DNA from: Eisenbergiella porci
GTDB taxonomy: Bacteria; Bacillota; Clostridia; Lachnospirales; Lachnospiraceae
Length of the DNA: 64,000 nucleotides
NCBI RefSeq assembly: GCF_009696275.1
Contig: NZ_VUMI01000022.1
Coordinates: forward strand, 26,231 to 90,230
Direction of reading: 5' to 3'
The notes under the pieces: model-generated
What the model was told of the DNA's origin: nothing
Database searches by the model: none
The model's input: only the letters and a program-made list of their open reading frames with translations
In this document: piece after piece, positions 34,907-43,773 of the stretch
Layout of the letters: the number at the start of each line of letters is the position of its first letter
How positions within the stretch are numbered: the first letter of the stretch is position 1
Program-made: the position numbers and the translations under genes

Positions 34907-36958
34907 ATGGAATTTCTGAAGAAAAAGAAAAAAATCCTGTATGCCGGCTGTGTATTTTTTGTGATTATGTTTTTGTGCACGCTGTTATCAAAGGGGATTT
35001 ACGGAGCGAGTCTGCCGCAGGTGGAGACGGAAAAGCCGGAAAAAAGGGCACTCGGCCATATGGTGGAGGCGGAAGGTATGGTAACAGCCAACCGGGAGGT
35101 GGCTGTGGATACCGTCAGCGGCCTGAAGGTCAATCAGATTTATGTAAACCTGGGAGACAGCATTTCTGCGAATACATTGTTGTTTGATGTGGATCAGGAG
35201 GATTTAAAGGAAAAAATATCGGAACAGGAGCTTGCGATCAAAAAGCTGGAGATGAGCAATGAGCAGGCAAGGCAGCAAAAGGAGCTTGATGCCCAGAAGG
35301 AGCTGCTGGCCCAGAACCGTTCTCTGGAGGATTATGCGCTTGCGGATACGGAGGAGGATAGGAAAATAGAGCAGGCGGGGGATGCTGTGGCGAAGGCGGA
35401 AAAAAAGCTGGATGACCATCTGAATAACCAGCCCAGGCAGACCCCGGATGAGGAACGGAACCAGAAAAAAGAGGAGTATAAGGACTGGGACAGCCGGATG
35501 AAGGATTTACAGAAGCAGCAGATAAGCGCAAATTCGGAGCTGGAAGCGGCTAAGGCGGAGGAAGAGGCGGCCCGGAAGGCGCTGGATGATTATATCGCCG
35601 CCCACGGTGATTTCGGCGGCGGGGACGGTGACAGCGGATCTGATAGTTCGGGCGAGGATAACAACAGCGGATCCGGCAGCTCCGGTGGCAGCCCGGACAG
35701 CCATGACGGTGGACAGGAGGCGGTCCGGGAAAATACGGCGCAAAGCAGGGAAGGCCAGGCATCAGGCGGCAGTGTAAGCGGGAATGATGGCGGTTCGGAT
35801 GGCAGTGGAACAGCTGGGGGTGATTCAACTGGCGGCGATTCGGTTGGTGGTTCAGATGATGGTGGATCAGCCGGCGATGGTTCCAGTACCGGCGGCGGTT
35901 CGGACAGCGGTGAAGCATCTGATAATGGCGGGACACCAGATGGCGGGGAAGACAACACCGGCGGCGGTTCCGGCCCTGCGGCGGATCCTGAACGAGAGCG
36001 GCTGGAGGAAGCGCTGAAGGCGGCTGAAGCCAGGAGAGAAAGCGCGGAAAGAAGAGTTAAAAGCATAGAAGAGAAGCTGGCGAAGGGAAATGTAGATCCA
36101 AAGACCAAGCCGGACTATGCAATCGAAGATTCTGCCTGGGAAAACTGGGAGAGTACAAAGAAAAGCCTGGAGGATTCCGTAGACAGTGCAAAGCAGAATC
36201 AGGAAAACAGCGTTTGGGATAAGCTGGACGCCATGCTTGAGGCAAAGCGGAAGGTAGAGGACTCAACGCTTGCAGCGAATCCGGATCTGACTCTGGAAAT
36301 GAACCAGACGGAGATTGCCTACCGGAATGAAATCCTGCAGAAGTACGTGCAGCTCCAAAAAGCAGACGGACAGGTATTCAGCGAGGATAACGGCATCGTA
36401 ACCAAAATCAAAATATCCTCCGGAGAAAGAGTGCCGGACGGCGCTTCCGTGGTTCTGGCCGATCTGGATGAAAGCTTTAAATTCCGGACTACGCTCACCA
36501 GGGAGGAAAAGAAGTATGTGGATATCAATGATACGGTTTCCCTGAAGCTGGGTAACAGCGGCAGAACTGTGGAAGGACAGGTTGCCTATCTGGCGGAAAG
36601 CGAAAGCACGCCGGGCGGCTATGACGCCATAGTTTACCTGCCCCCCGGCGAAGGCGCGGTAGGACAGAGTGGAACCATGACGGCTTCCTCTCAGTCACAA
36701 AGCTATCCCCTGACTATTCCGGCAAAGGCAGTTTATACTGATAACGGCATTTCTTATGTTTTTGTACTCAGAAAACAGCAGGGAATTTTGGGGGAAGAAC
36801 TTGCCGCAAGCCGCGTAAACGTAAATGTACTGGACAAGAACAATAAATTTGCCTCCATTGAAGAAGGAACAATAGATGCGGATACGGAAATTATAGTAGA
36901 TACGACAAAAGCCCTTGAAGAGGGGGCGGTGGTACGTTACGGCAGTAGGAAGGAATAG
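34907..36958 (+). CDS. HlyD/MacA-like membrane-fusion adaptor with a long Gly/Ser/Asp insert in its hairpin
   Basis: 683 residues. N-terminal transmembrane anchor (about 8-28), first barrel/lipoyl half (VSGLKVNQIYVNLGDSISANTLLFDVD), a descending coiled coil (about 105-230), a low-complexity insert of Gly, Ser and Asp (about 235-355), an ascending coiled coil (about 360-480), second lipoyl half (DNGIVTKIKISSGERVPDGA), then beta-barrel and membrane-proximal domains (VEGQVAYLAESE, TIPAKAVYTDNGISYVFVLRKQ). In Gram-negative adaptors this hairpin tip meets TolC; in a Gram-positive cell it would project into or through the wall (inference). No MacB-type ATPase is adjacent. GGAGAG site before the ATG. 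Confidence 0.85.
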   Translation: MEFLKKKKKILYAGCVFFVIMFLCTLLSKGIYGASLPQVETEKPEKRALGHMVEAEGMVTANREVAVDTVSGLKVNQIYVNLGDSISANTLLFDVDQEDLKEKISEQELAIKKLEMSNEQARQQKELDAQKELLAQNRSLEDYALADTEEDRKIEQAGDAVAKAEKKLDDHLNNQPRQTPDEERNQKKEEYKDWDSRMKDLQKQQISANSELEAAKAEEEAARKALDDYIAAHGDFGGGDGDSGSDSSGEDNNSGSGSSGGSPDSHDGGQEAVRENTAQSREGQASGGSVSGNDGGSDGSGTAGGDSTGGDSVGGSDDGGSAGDGSSTGGGSDSGEASDNGGTPDGGEDNTGGGSGPAADPERERLEEALKAAEARRESAERRVKSIEEKLAKGNVDPKTKPDYAIEDSAWENWESTKKSLEDSVDSAKQNQENSVWDKLDAMLEAKRKVEDSTLAANPDLTLEMNQTEIAYRNEILQKYVQLQKADGQVFSEDNGIVTKIKISSGERVPDGASVVLADLDESFKFRTTLTREEKKYVDINDTVSLKLGNSGRTVEGQVAYLAESESTPGGYDAIVYLPPGEGAVGQSGTMTASSQSQSYPLTIPAKAVYTDNGISYVFVLRKQQGILGEELAASRVNVNVLDKNNKFASIEEGTIDADTEIIVDTTKALEEGAVVRYGSRKE

Positions 36959-37100
36959 CGGTTATTTTTTACTGTTAATTTGAAGGGCAACCGTCTATCG
37001 GCAGCACCTATATAATATAATCATGGCACTGCCTTGCCTGATTTGCAATATTTTCAGGAAACAAGATTAAAAAATATGCAGAAAAAATACGGGAAACCCT

Positions 37101-37129
37101 TTGACAAAGCCAAAGGCGCCTGTTATTAT
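37101..37129 (+). promoter_or_regulatory. Sigma-A promoter of the MutS2-like leader transcript
   Basis: TTGACA (37101-37106), 17-bp spacer, TATTAT (37124-37129). Expected start near 37136, leaving a leader of about 335 bases before the MutS2-like start codon. Confidence 0.85.
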
Positions 37130-37136
37130 AGGGGCA

Positions 37137-37380
37137 GTGACTGAAGCTGTGTCATTCGGACATGTGTAAAGCTTCAGTTACAGAAAGAAAGAGAGGAAAA
37201 TGTATGTTAATTGCAGCCAATGTGAGGAAGACAGGCGAATAGCGTGTTAAGGCAGAGACGGGGTTTTTGCGTCGTTCCCTCTGGGAGTCTGCCCTGATGA
37301 GTTCCGAACAGGTTGCGTAGACACATACTTTAAAAGTATAGAAGGCATAATCCTGATTGCGGGGTTATGCCTTTCCTTGT
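37137..37380 (+). ncRNA. Structured leader with hairpin, three-way junction and terminator-like stem
   Basis: Elements in order: a 12-bp hairpin GTGACTGAAGCT/AGCTTCAGTTAC (37137-37148 with 37170-37181); a GAGAGG site with a 12-codon ORF; a compact three-way junction made of GGCAGA/TCTGCC (37251-37256, 37288-37293), GACG/CGTC (37257-37260, 37270-37273) and TTCCC/GGGAG (37275-37279, 37283-37287) with one unpaired base; and a final stem AAGGCATAATCC/GGGGTTATGCCTT (37342-37373) followed by TCCTTGTCTT. Matches no RNA class I know. The layout (leader ORF, junction, terminator) suggests attenuation of the downstream gene. Confidence 0.6.
37204..37242 (+). CDS. Possible 12-residue leader peptide
   Basis: ATG at 37204 encodes MLIAANVRKTGE and stops at TAG 37240-37242; a GAGAGG site lies 7 bases upstream. 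A second ATG at 37200 starts a 16-codon alternative (MYVNCSQCEEDRRIAC) but is only 3 bases from the site. Its place between a strong promoter and a terminator-like hairpin is typical of translation-controlled attenuators. Existence of the peptide is inferred. Confidence 0.4.
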   Translation: MLIAANVRKTGE

Positions 37381-37472
37381 CTTCCCACAAATCTGAAAAA
37401 CAATTGAAAGAAACAAAAACAGGCGGCGGTTCAGCCGTCTGAACTGTAAGAAAAATGGGGAGAATCAATATT

Positions 37473-39461
37473 ATGAACGAAAACAACGATATGAATGAAA
37501 TGCTGGAATTTCGCAGAATAAAAGAAATGCTGGTAAAAAATGCAATGACGGAAAAGGCCGCGCAGCGGTTTGAACAAATGGAGCCTTTCCTGGATCAGGC
37601 CAGGGCGGAGGCCGCCCTGCAGGAGACGACAGAGGCAAGGAAGGTTCTGGATGCACTGGGAACCCCGCCCTTTTCGGATACGGCAGGAGTAAGGGAAGCC
37701 GCCCAGGAGGCAAAAGCGGGAAGGATGCTGACCCCGGATCAGCTGGAGAGCGTCAGGCAGTTTGCCGTACTTTCCCTGCGGCTGACCCGTTACCTGGGCC
37801 GATGCAGGGATCTTGCCCCCGGTATGGCCGGATTTGCCGCCGGCTTCCAGGACTTAAGCGCGCTTCAGGAAGAGATCGAACGCTGTATCCGGGGCGGCCG
37901 TGTGGATGATTATGCCAGTAAGACACTACGCAGCATACGCCAGAAAAAGGAACAGGCGGAGGGGCAGATCAGGGCAAAGCTGGACACCATGCTCCGCAGC
38001 AGCCGGAAGTATTTTTCGGAAAGCTTTGTTTCCATGAGAAACGGCAGGTTCACATTGCCTGTAAAAAAAGAATATAAAAGCCAGGTCCCCGGAACCGTAG
38101 TGGATGCTTCGTCCACAGGCGCAACCTTTTTTATAGAGCCAACCGCGGTATCAAAGCTCCGCGAGGAACTTGGCCTTCTGGAAACGGCGGAGGAAAACGA
38201 GGAAAAAATCATACTCTATACCCTGTCGGCCCTGGTAGGGGATAATCTGGATGCCGTTTCCGTAAATCTGGAATATATGGAGGAGCTGGATTTTATTTTT
38301 GCAAAGGGTAAGCTGAGCGCGGATATGCAGGCCAGACAGCCTTCTTTAAATACCCGGCGTTTTATCCGTATTGTGAACGGAAGGCACCCTCTTCTTACCA
38401 GCGAAAACCCGGTGCCATTGAATGTGGAGTTTGGGGGAAAGACCCAGGGCGTCATAATTACAGGACCCAATACCGGAGGAAAAACAGTGGCACTGAAAAC
38501 GGTGGGACTGCTCTCCGTCATGGCCTGCTGCGGACTTCATATACCCTGTGAGGAAGCGGATTTGGCTATGAATGCGGATATTTTCTGCGATATCGGGGAC
38601 GGGCAGAGCATTTCGGAAAATCTCTCCACCTTCTCCGCCCATATTAAAAATATTATACGCATCCTGCAGAAAGCCGACAGGGAAAGCCTGGTGCTGCTGG
38701 ATGAGCTTGGATCCGGAACTGATCCGGCGGAAGGTATGGGAATTGCGGTGGCGGTTTTGGAAGAACTGAGAAAACGGGGCTGCCTGTTCCTGGTAACCAC
38801 CCATTATCCGGAGGTAAAGGAATACGGCGAACGAACAGAGGGCGTGATCAATGCCAGAATGGCCTTTGATAAAGAAAGCCTGAAGCCGCTGTACCGGCTG
38901 GAACTGGGCGAAGCGGGAGAAAGCTGTGCTTTTTATATCGCCAGGCGCTTGGGAATGGCAGAAGAAACCCTGGAGACAGCCTGGAAAGCCGCCTATGGAA
39001 GCGGTGAAAAAAACAAACGCTCCCTGCCCGACCTCATGGAAACGTCCGGACCACAGGCGATGGAGGGCGGCAGCCTGGATAAATCAAAAAAAAGACCGCA
39101 GAAGTCCCGGATTAGGTCGAAGGAGGATGCGCAGAATTCCTGCAAAGTAAAGGCTGAAGAGATAAAAGGCCGTTTCTCCATGGGAGACAGCGTCATGGTA
39201 TATCCCCAGAGAAAGCTGGGAATCGTATATGAGCCGGCGGATGATAAGGGCGATGTAGGAGTGCAGATCCAGAAGAAAAAAATGAGGATCAATTACAAAA
39301 GGCTTCAGCTGAAGGTAGCCGCGGCGGAAATGTACCCGGCGGATTATGATTTCTCCATTATTTTTGATACCGTGGAAAACCGGAAGGCCAGGCATCAGAT
39401 GGACAGGAAATTCGTACCCGGCCTGGAAATTAGATATGAAAAGGAAGAGGACGGAAAATAG
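37473..39461 (+). CDS. MutS2-like ATPase lacking the Smr nuclease domain
   Basis: About 662 residues. MutS core and clamp (RYFSESFVSMRNGRFTLPVKKEYKSQVPGTVVDASSTGATFFIEP is the MutS2 hallmark), ATPase with Walker A TGPNTGGKTVALKT and Walker B LVLLDELGSGTDPAEG, then a KOW-like domain (RFSMGDSVMVYPQRKLGIV). The Smr endonuclease domain ending canonical MutS2 (about 785 residues) is absent; only a short tail follows (FDTVENRKARHQ). B. subtilis MutS2 (RqcU) recognises collided ribosomes and feeds ribosome quality control; a Smr-less form might split or bind ribosomes without cutting mRNA (inference). GGGGAG supports the second Met, 37473. Preceded by a structured leader. Confidence 0.87.
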   Translation: MNENNDMNEMLEFRRIKEMLVKNAMTEKAAQRFEQMEPFLDQARAEAALQETTEARKVLDALGTPPFSDTAGVREAAQEAKAGRMLTPDQLESVRQFAVLSLRLTRYLGRCRDLAPGMAGFAAGFQDLSALQEEIERCIRGGRVDDYASKTLRSIRQKKEQAEGQIRAKLDTMLRSSRKYFSESFVSMRNGRFTLPVKKEYKSQVPGTVVDASSTGATFFIEPTAVSKLREELGLLETAEENEEKIILYTLSALVGDNLDAVSVNLEYMEELDFIFAKGKLSADMQARQPSLNTRRFIRIVNGRHPLLTSENPVPLNVEFGGKTQGVIITGPNTGGKTVALKTVGLLSVMACCGLHIPCEEADLAMNADIFCDIGDGQSISENLSTFSAHIKNIIRILQKADRESLVLLDELGSGTDPAEGMGIAVAVLEELRKRGCLFLVTTHYPEVKEYGERTEGVINARMAFDKESLKPLYRLELGEAGESCAFYIARRLGMAEETLETAWKAAYGSGEKNKRSLPDLMETSGPQAMEGGSLDKSKKRPQKSRIRSKEDAQNSCKVKAEEIKGRFSMGDSVMVYPQRKLGIVYEPADDKGDVGVQIQKKKMRINYKRLQLKVAAAEMYPADYDFSIIFDTVENRKARHQMDRKFVPGLEIRYEKEEDGK

Positions 39462-39477
39462 TACCATATATCTCACA

Positions 39478-39521
39478 GCAGGCTTCACCTTCCGCGGGGA
39501 AGGGAAGCCTGCCTTCTTTTT
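39478..39521 (+). terminator. Terminator of the MutS2-like gene
   Basis: GCAGGCTTC/GAAGCCTGC (39478-39486 with 39504-39512) with an inner CCTTCC/GGAAGG stem, then CTTCTTTTT. It overlaps the end of the convergent AraC gene. Confidence 0.92.
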
Positions 39522-40452
39522 ATAGCTTCTGCACAGGAAGAGAGATACATCCGCCCGTCCTGGTATCCGCGCCGAAGTTAAAGGCGGGAGCCAGCTTTGG
39601 AGCATAGCGGTACCCAAAGCGTTCCGGCTGATATGTCTCGCTTGCCTGGAAGACAAGCTCGATGGCGGTACAGTAATCCTCTTCATTTTCATAGGGAGGA
39701 GACTGGAAGTAAAGATAATCACAGGGAGGAAGCTCGATAAGGCTGCAGCCCTCAGGAATTTTGACAACCGCATCCGCATCCAGCTCCACGCCTGCGGCGG
39801 TTTCCGTACTGCCTTCCGGTATCAGGGACGGCGGAAGCGTTATCAGGGCTGCCGTCTCCAGGCGGCTGGGAATGCTGTTAAAAAGCCCCTCCCACTCACA
39901 GCCCACTTCCTCACAGAACGAAAAATAATCATGTGCTTTCTTCGCATACATTACAAGAAGCTTCCGTGCGGGCTTGCTGATAACTGTAACGGTGCAGAGG
40001 GAGGGAGACGCCTTGGTCTCATTGTTCAGATTGTTTTCATTTTCCATTTGTTTCTTCTCCTTTTGCCTCAGATAGGAGTAATAATGCTTTATGGGATATT
40101 GGATAAAGAGCGGAATCGGAGTCTGGCCGTTGCGGTAGCACGAAGGCGTGGTGCCGAACAGCTTTTCAAAGGCCCGTGTATATCCCTCATGGCTTTCATA
40201 GTCCGTATCCAGGGCGATGTCAAGAATGTTGGCATCCGTTTTAATCAGAGATTCCGCGCTTGCTGTCATCTGTACGGCCCGTACATATTCCTCCGGCGTC
40301 TTATAAAGAAGCTCTTTGAAAATACGGCAGGCGTGCCTTTTGGAATAACCGGTGGAGGCATACAGCGCATCCATGCTGAAATCTTCGTCCATACAGTGTT
40401 CACGGATGTAATTCTGCATCCTCGAGGCCAGATCTATTTTGTCCCATTGCAT
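39520..40452 (-). CDS. AraC family regulator with a GyrI-like effector domain
   Basis: About 310 residues. Two N-terminal HTH motifs of the AraC/XylS type (DFSMDALYASTGYSKRHACRIFKELL and ILDIALDTDYESHEGYTRAFEKLFGTTPSCYR) lead to a C-terminal GyrI-like ligand-binding domain (about 150-310, RKLLVMYAKKAHDYFSF, PPCDYLYFQSPPYENEEDY). Such Rob/BmrR-like architecture senses hydrophobic compounds. An AAGGAG site precedes the Met at 40452. The target operon is not evident; the neighbour on the right is a decayed glycosidase gene. Confidence 0.9.
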   Translation of the reverse strand: MQWDKIDLASRMQNYIREHCMDEDFSMDALYASTGYSKRHACRIFKELLYKTPEEYVRAVQMTASAESLIKTDANILDIALDTDYESHEGYTRAFEKLFGTTPSCYRNGQTPIPLFIQYPIKHYYSYLRQKEKKQMENENNLNNETKASPSLCTVTVISKPARKLLVMYAKKAHDYFSFCEEVGCEWEGLFNSIPSRLETAALITLPPSLIPEGSTETAAGVELDADAVVKIPEGCSLIELPPCDYLYFQSPPYENEEDYCTAIELVFQASETYQPERFGYRYAPKLAPAFNFGADTRTGGCISLPVQKL

Positions 40453-40592
40453 GTTTTGTTCTCCTTCATTTATCAGAATAACAGCGTGGCTGTTAAAAAT
40501 CTTGACATGGATGGACATGGTGAAATGCTTTGCGGAAAATAATAATGTTCTTCATTAGTATATCATATCCGCTCCGCGGATATAGGCCTTAG

Positions 40593-42098
40593 GTGGAATT
40601 CAGCGCCTGGATTTCTGCGGCGGCGGTCCGTTTTTTCCTGGATACGGTATATGAGCCTCACTGGAACCATTATAAAGAAGAGTTCGGCAGTACCTTTGTA
40701 GGCTTTTTTCCGATGAGCCGGAGCTTGGAAACTGCTCCGGGGAGTATGGGTACAACGCTGTCATCGGACAGCCCGACATGCGTCTTCCCTGGGGAGAAGA
40801 GCTGGACGGCATGGTGAAGGGGCTGTGGGGGACGGAACCGGACATTTTTTCAAAGCGCTGTGGGGACAGCATATGTCCGGAATTGATGTGGTACTGCAGC
40901 AGATCCGCCCCGGCTATGATAGGAATGAGTTTTACAATATTGGGGGAAAAGGGATATATAACGGTACCTTCTTTCACTATGGCCTTGCAAAAATGGGGGC
41001 TTCTCTGGGCCATCTGGATCCGAAGAAAAAGGGAAGAACCATGTGCGAGGTTTATGGCGCCTATGGCTGGAGTGAAGGGCTGAAGCTGATGAACGGTTTT
41101 ACGGATGGAAAAACGAGGGGGCCCGGACGGATAAACAGGACAAAATGGCTGGAGAACGCCTGAAAAAAGGGTCTGTCGCAGAATGGAACCATCTGGTGAA
41201 GGTGGAGGAAGCACATACGTCCGATGATTCCGGCAGCTTTTATTCCTGCGCCTGCGGTGAGGAAAGCAGGCTGCTCGCTTATCTGGATGAGGCGATGGAA
41301 CGGGATATTTTCTGTGAAAATACGTCCCCTTATTTGAGGTGTTACCATTATAAACACCAGAACGGGGATTTTATTTTCTTTTTTAATGAAGCGCCGTTTC
41401 TTTCCGTGGAAAGCGTCATAACCCTGAAGGGATATGAGCCGGGAACGGAGAATGCCTGCTGGTATGATGCGTTTGATAACCGTCTGGAGCCGGTACAGAG
41501 GGATAACGACGGAAAAATTATGCTGCGGCTTGCGCCCGGCGAAGCGTCGGTGCTTTATCTGGGAGAGCCGCAGGAGCATCTGCCCCGCTGTAAGGAAGTC
41601 AGGCGGGGAAGGGTAATGGAACTGGATGATGGCTGGAGGTTGGCCTTCCGAAGCTTTAAGGAAAAAGCTTTTGCCGAAAACAGGGGGCTGGCAGAAGCGT
41701 ACGATGAAAAGAGCGGTAAGGCAGGAGCATCTGCCGGCGCTGCTTCCGGCAGGCTGTACAATATCACAGCAGCGGAAGGCATGGAGGAATTTGCGGGAAC
41801 AATCAGATATGAGGCGGATTTTATGTGGGATCCGGATCGCGATGGGGAAATGCTTTCGATTGATTTTGGAGCTGTCTATGAAACGCTGGAGGTATGGCTG
41901 AACGGCGAAAAGGAGGCCGTGCGTATTGCGCCGCCCTACAGCTGCAGCATCACCGGAGTCGTGAAGGGCAAAAACCGGCTGACAGTATATGTCACCAATA
42001 CGCTCGTACACAAATACCGCGATTTCTTCTCCGTGACCATGCCTGTGGAAGGAAGCGGCCTGCTGGGACCGGTCCGCGCGGAAGGATATTGGGAGTAA
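40593..42098 (+). pseudogene. Decayed GH106/GH2-like glycosidase (rhamnosidase-type)
   Basis: Remnants in several frames. FFLDTVYEPHWNHYKEEFG breaks at a T6 run, and another frame continues FSDEPELGN ... NAVIGQPDMRLPWGEEL. A further shift leads to IRPGYDRNEFYNIGG, GHLDPKKKGRTMCEVYGAYGWSEGLKLM, and a long frame (41145-42098) ends in a galactose-binding-like domain (DFGAVYETLEVWLNGE, APPYSCSITGVVKGKNRLTVYVTN). The order and motifs match GH106-type enzymes of 900 or more residues. The 5' half is missing and at least two frameshifts are present. Not functional. Confidence 0.7.
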
Positions 42099-42133
42099 AA
42101 TATCCCTCCGCCCATCCAGAAAGCATACGGGCT

Positions 42134-43666
42134 TTATACCATTCTGTAAAGCCCGTTTTCGGTCAGTTCATAAACTACCGACACCACTTCCCCAATATAT
42201 TTCCGGTCGTGGGAAATACTGATTATCGCGCCGTCGAAGCTTTTGAGCACCTGACGGATTACCGGACCGGAAAGCGGGGAAAAATTCCGTGTAGGTTCAT
42301 CCAGTATCAATACATTGCAGCCGTCCAGACTCATTTTCAGGAACAAAAGCTTTGCTTTCTGCCCGCCGGAAAGCTCCCGGATACAATGGGACATTTCATC
42401 TGCCGTATACCGCATGCTGCCCAGATAGGTGCGGATCATGGTCTGCTCCGCCTTATCACCCTTAGCGGAAAGAAATTCCACGGGATTCTGATCCATATTT
42501 AAAAGCTCTTCATAATCCTGGGGCATATAGGCGGCTTTTAAATCCGGACGGGACAGAAGCAGGGCGGCGATCTGTTTCAAAAGCGTGGTTTTTCCCGCGC
42601 CGTTTCTTCCCACAATACATATTTTTTCGGGGCCTGCAATCCGGAGTGAAATGTGGGAGGCAAGAACCCGGCCGCCCGCAGACAGCGTTTCCTGCGTATA
42701 ATCCAGTACAATTTTACCGTTAGGTATCCTGGTTTCCGGCGTTATTTTTACAAAAATCGCCTTTTCCATATCCGGAGCCTGCGTCATATCCTCTTTTTCC
42801 CGTTCAAAACGATGCTCCTGGGATTTGACAGCCTTCATTTTTTTCTTAAGCAGGCGGCCGCCATGGGGATCCTGGCGGCTGATTCCGTTCTGCATTGCTT
42901 CCACGCGCTGCTCAATCTGGCGGAAGCGTTCCATTTGCTTACGGTATTCCCGACGTTCATTCTGCGCCAGCTGCTCCTGACGCTCAAATGCCGCTTCGCG
43001 GCTGCTGATGTATTTCCGGTAGGGCATTCTGACAATGGTATGGCGTGGCCTGGTCTTACGCATGATCTGCTCCAGGTGTATGATAACGTTGGCGGTATTT
43101 TCAATCAGAGTCTCATCGTGGGAGACAAAAAGCACCGATTTTCCGCAGCTGTTGATGAAATGCTCCAGCCATTCCAGCGTTTCAATATCAATATCGTTTG
43201 AAGGCTCGTCCAGAAGATAGATATCAGGACTGCCCATCTGCAGCGCAGCAATCTGCAGCTTAACCTTTTCTCCGCCGGAAAGCGTTCCGCAAAGCTGGTC
43301 GGAGTAAAAAAAGTCTGCGGGAAGCATAAGCTGTGAAGCGATAGCTGCCAGCTCTTTCGGGGATAAATCAGTAAAGGCAGGCGTTCCGACACAATAGCTG
43401 TAGATGGTTTCTTTTTTCCAGGCATCGGGAAATTCCTGGGGAAGATATCCAAGCAGTGTTCCCTGGGTGAGTATCTGGCCGGTATATTCCACATAGTCAG
43501 AGACAAGTGAGGCATCATAAATCAGCTTCAGCAGGGTGGATTTTCCGTTGCCCTCCTCACTGATAATTACCGCCCTGTCCCCCGTGTTCAGTGTAAAATT
43601 AAAATCCTCCAGAAGAGGACGGAGGTCCTTTTTGTGTGTGATTGTCAGATTCTTTATCTGTAGCAT
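42134..43666 (-). CDS. ABC-F ATPase of the antibiotic-resistance type (Lsa/CplR-like)
   Basis: 510 residues, two NBDs without membrane segments. NBD1: EEGNGKST, LSGGEKVKLQIA, IYLLDEPSNDID; NBD2: GRNGAGKTT, LSGGQKAKLLFL, VLILDEPTRNFSPLSGPVIR. The DEPTRNxSPLS sequence in NBD2 is characteristic of Lsa/Vga/CplR-type ribosome-protection proteins. The inter-domain linker (AAFERQEQLAQNERREYRKQMERFRQIEQRVEAMQNG) is long and basic, as expected for the antibiotic-resistance domain. It would expel lincosamides, pleuromutilins or streptogramins A from the ribosome (family inference). A strong terminator and structured leader lie upstream, suggesting inducible expression. Confidence 0.85.
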   Translation of the reverse strand: MLQIKNLTITHKKDLRPLLEDFNFTLNTGDRAVIISEEGNGKSTLLKLIYDASLVSDYVEYTGQILTQGTLLGYLPQEFPDAWKKETIYSYCVGTPAFTDLSPKELAAIASQLMLPADFFYSDQLCGTLSGGEKVKLQIAALQMGSPDIYLLDEPSNDIDIETLEWLEHFINSCGKSVLFVSHDETLIENTANVIIHLEQIMRKTRPRHTIVRMPYRKYISSREAAFERQEQLAQNERREYRKQMERFRQIEQRVEAMQNGISRQDPHGGRLLKKKMKAVKSQEHRFEREKEDMTQAPDMEKAIFVKITPETRIPNGKIVLDYTQETLSAGGRVLASHISLRIAGPEKICIVGRNGAGKTTLLKQIAALLLSRPDLKAAYMPQDYEELLNMDQNPVEFLSAKGDKAEQTMIRTYLGSMRYTADEMSHCIRELSGGQKAKLLFLKMSLDGCNVLILDEPTRNFSPLSGPVIRQVLKSFDGAIISISHDRKYIGEVVSVVYELTENGLYRMV

Positions 43667-43732
43667 TCATCATCAGCTCCTTTTAAACGCAGTATGTAAA
43701 TTTACCGGGAAAATACGCCTGCCGAAAGGATA

Positions 43733-43773
43733 TAAAAAAATCCACATTCCGTCTGCCGCCGGATGTGGATTTT
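43733..43773 (-). terminator. Attenuator-type terminator ahead of the ABC-F gene
   Basis: On the minus strand AAAATCCACAT and ATGTGGATTTT pair around a GC-containing inner stem and are followed by seven T residues. It sits 67-107 bases upstream of the ABC-F start in the same direction, so it would end the leader transcript unless overridden. Confidence 0.8.

Noticed and set aside
37293..37312. Possible hammerhead ribozyme core (CTGATGAG followed by GAAC)
   Set aside because: The conserved GAAA after stem II is not present (CCGAACAGG), stem II would be one or two base pairs, and no fitting stems I and III with a cleavage site were found.
37251..37373. Possible cyclic-di-GMP or other known riboswitch in the MutS2-like leader
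   Set aside because: A GCGGGGTTA stretch recalls GEMM, but the other conserved blocks of that aptamer are missing. Left as an unclassified structured leader.
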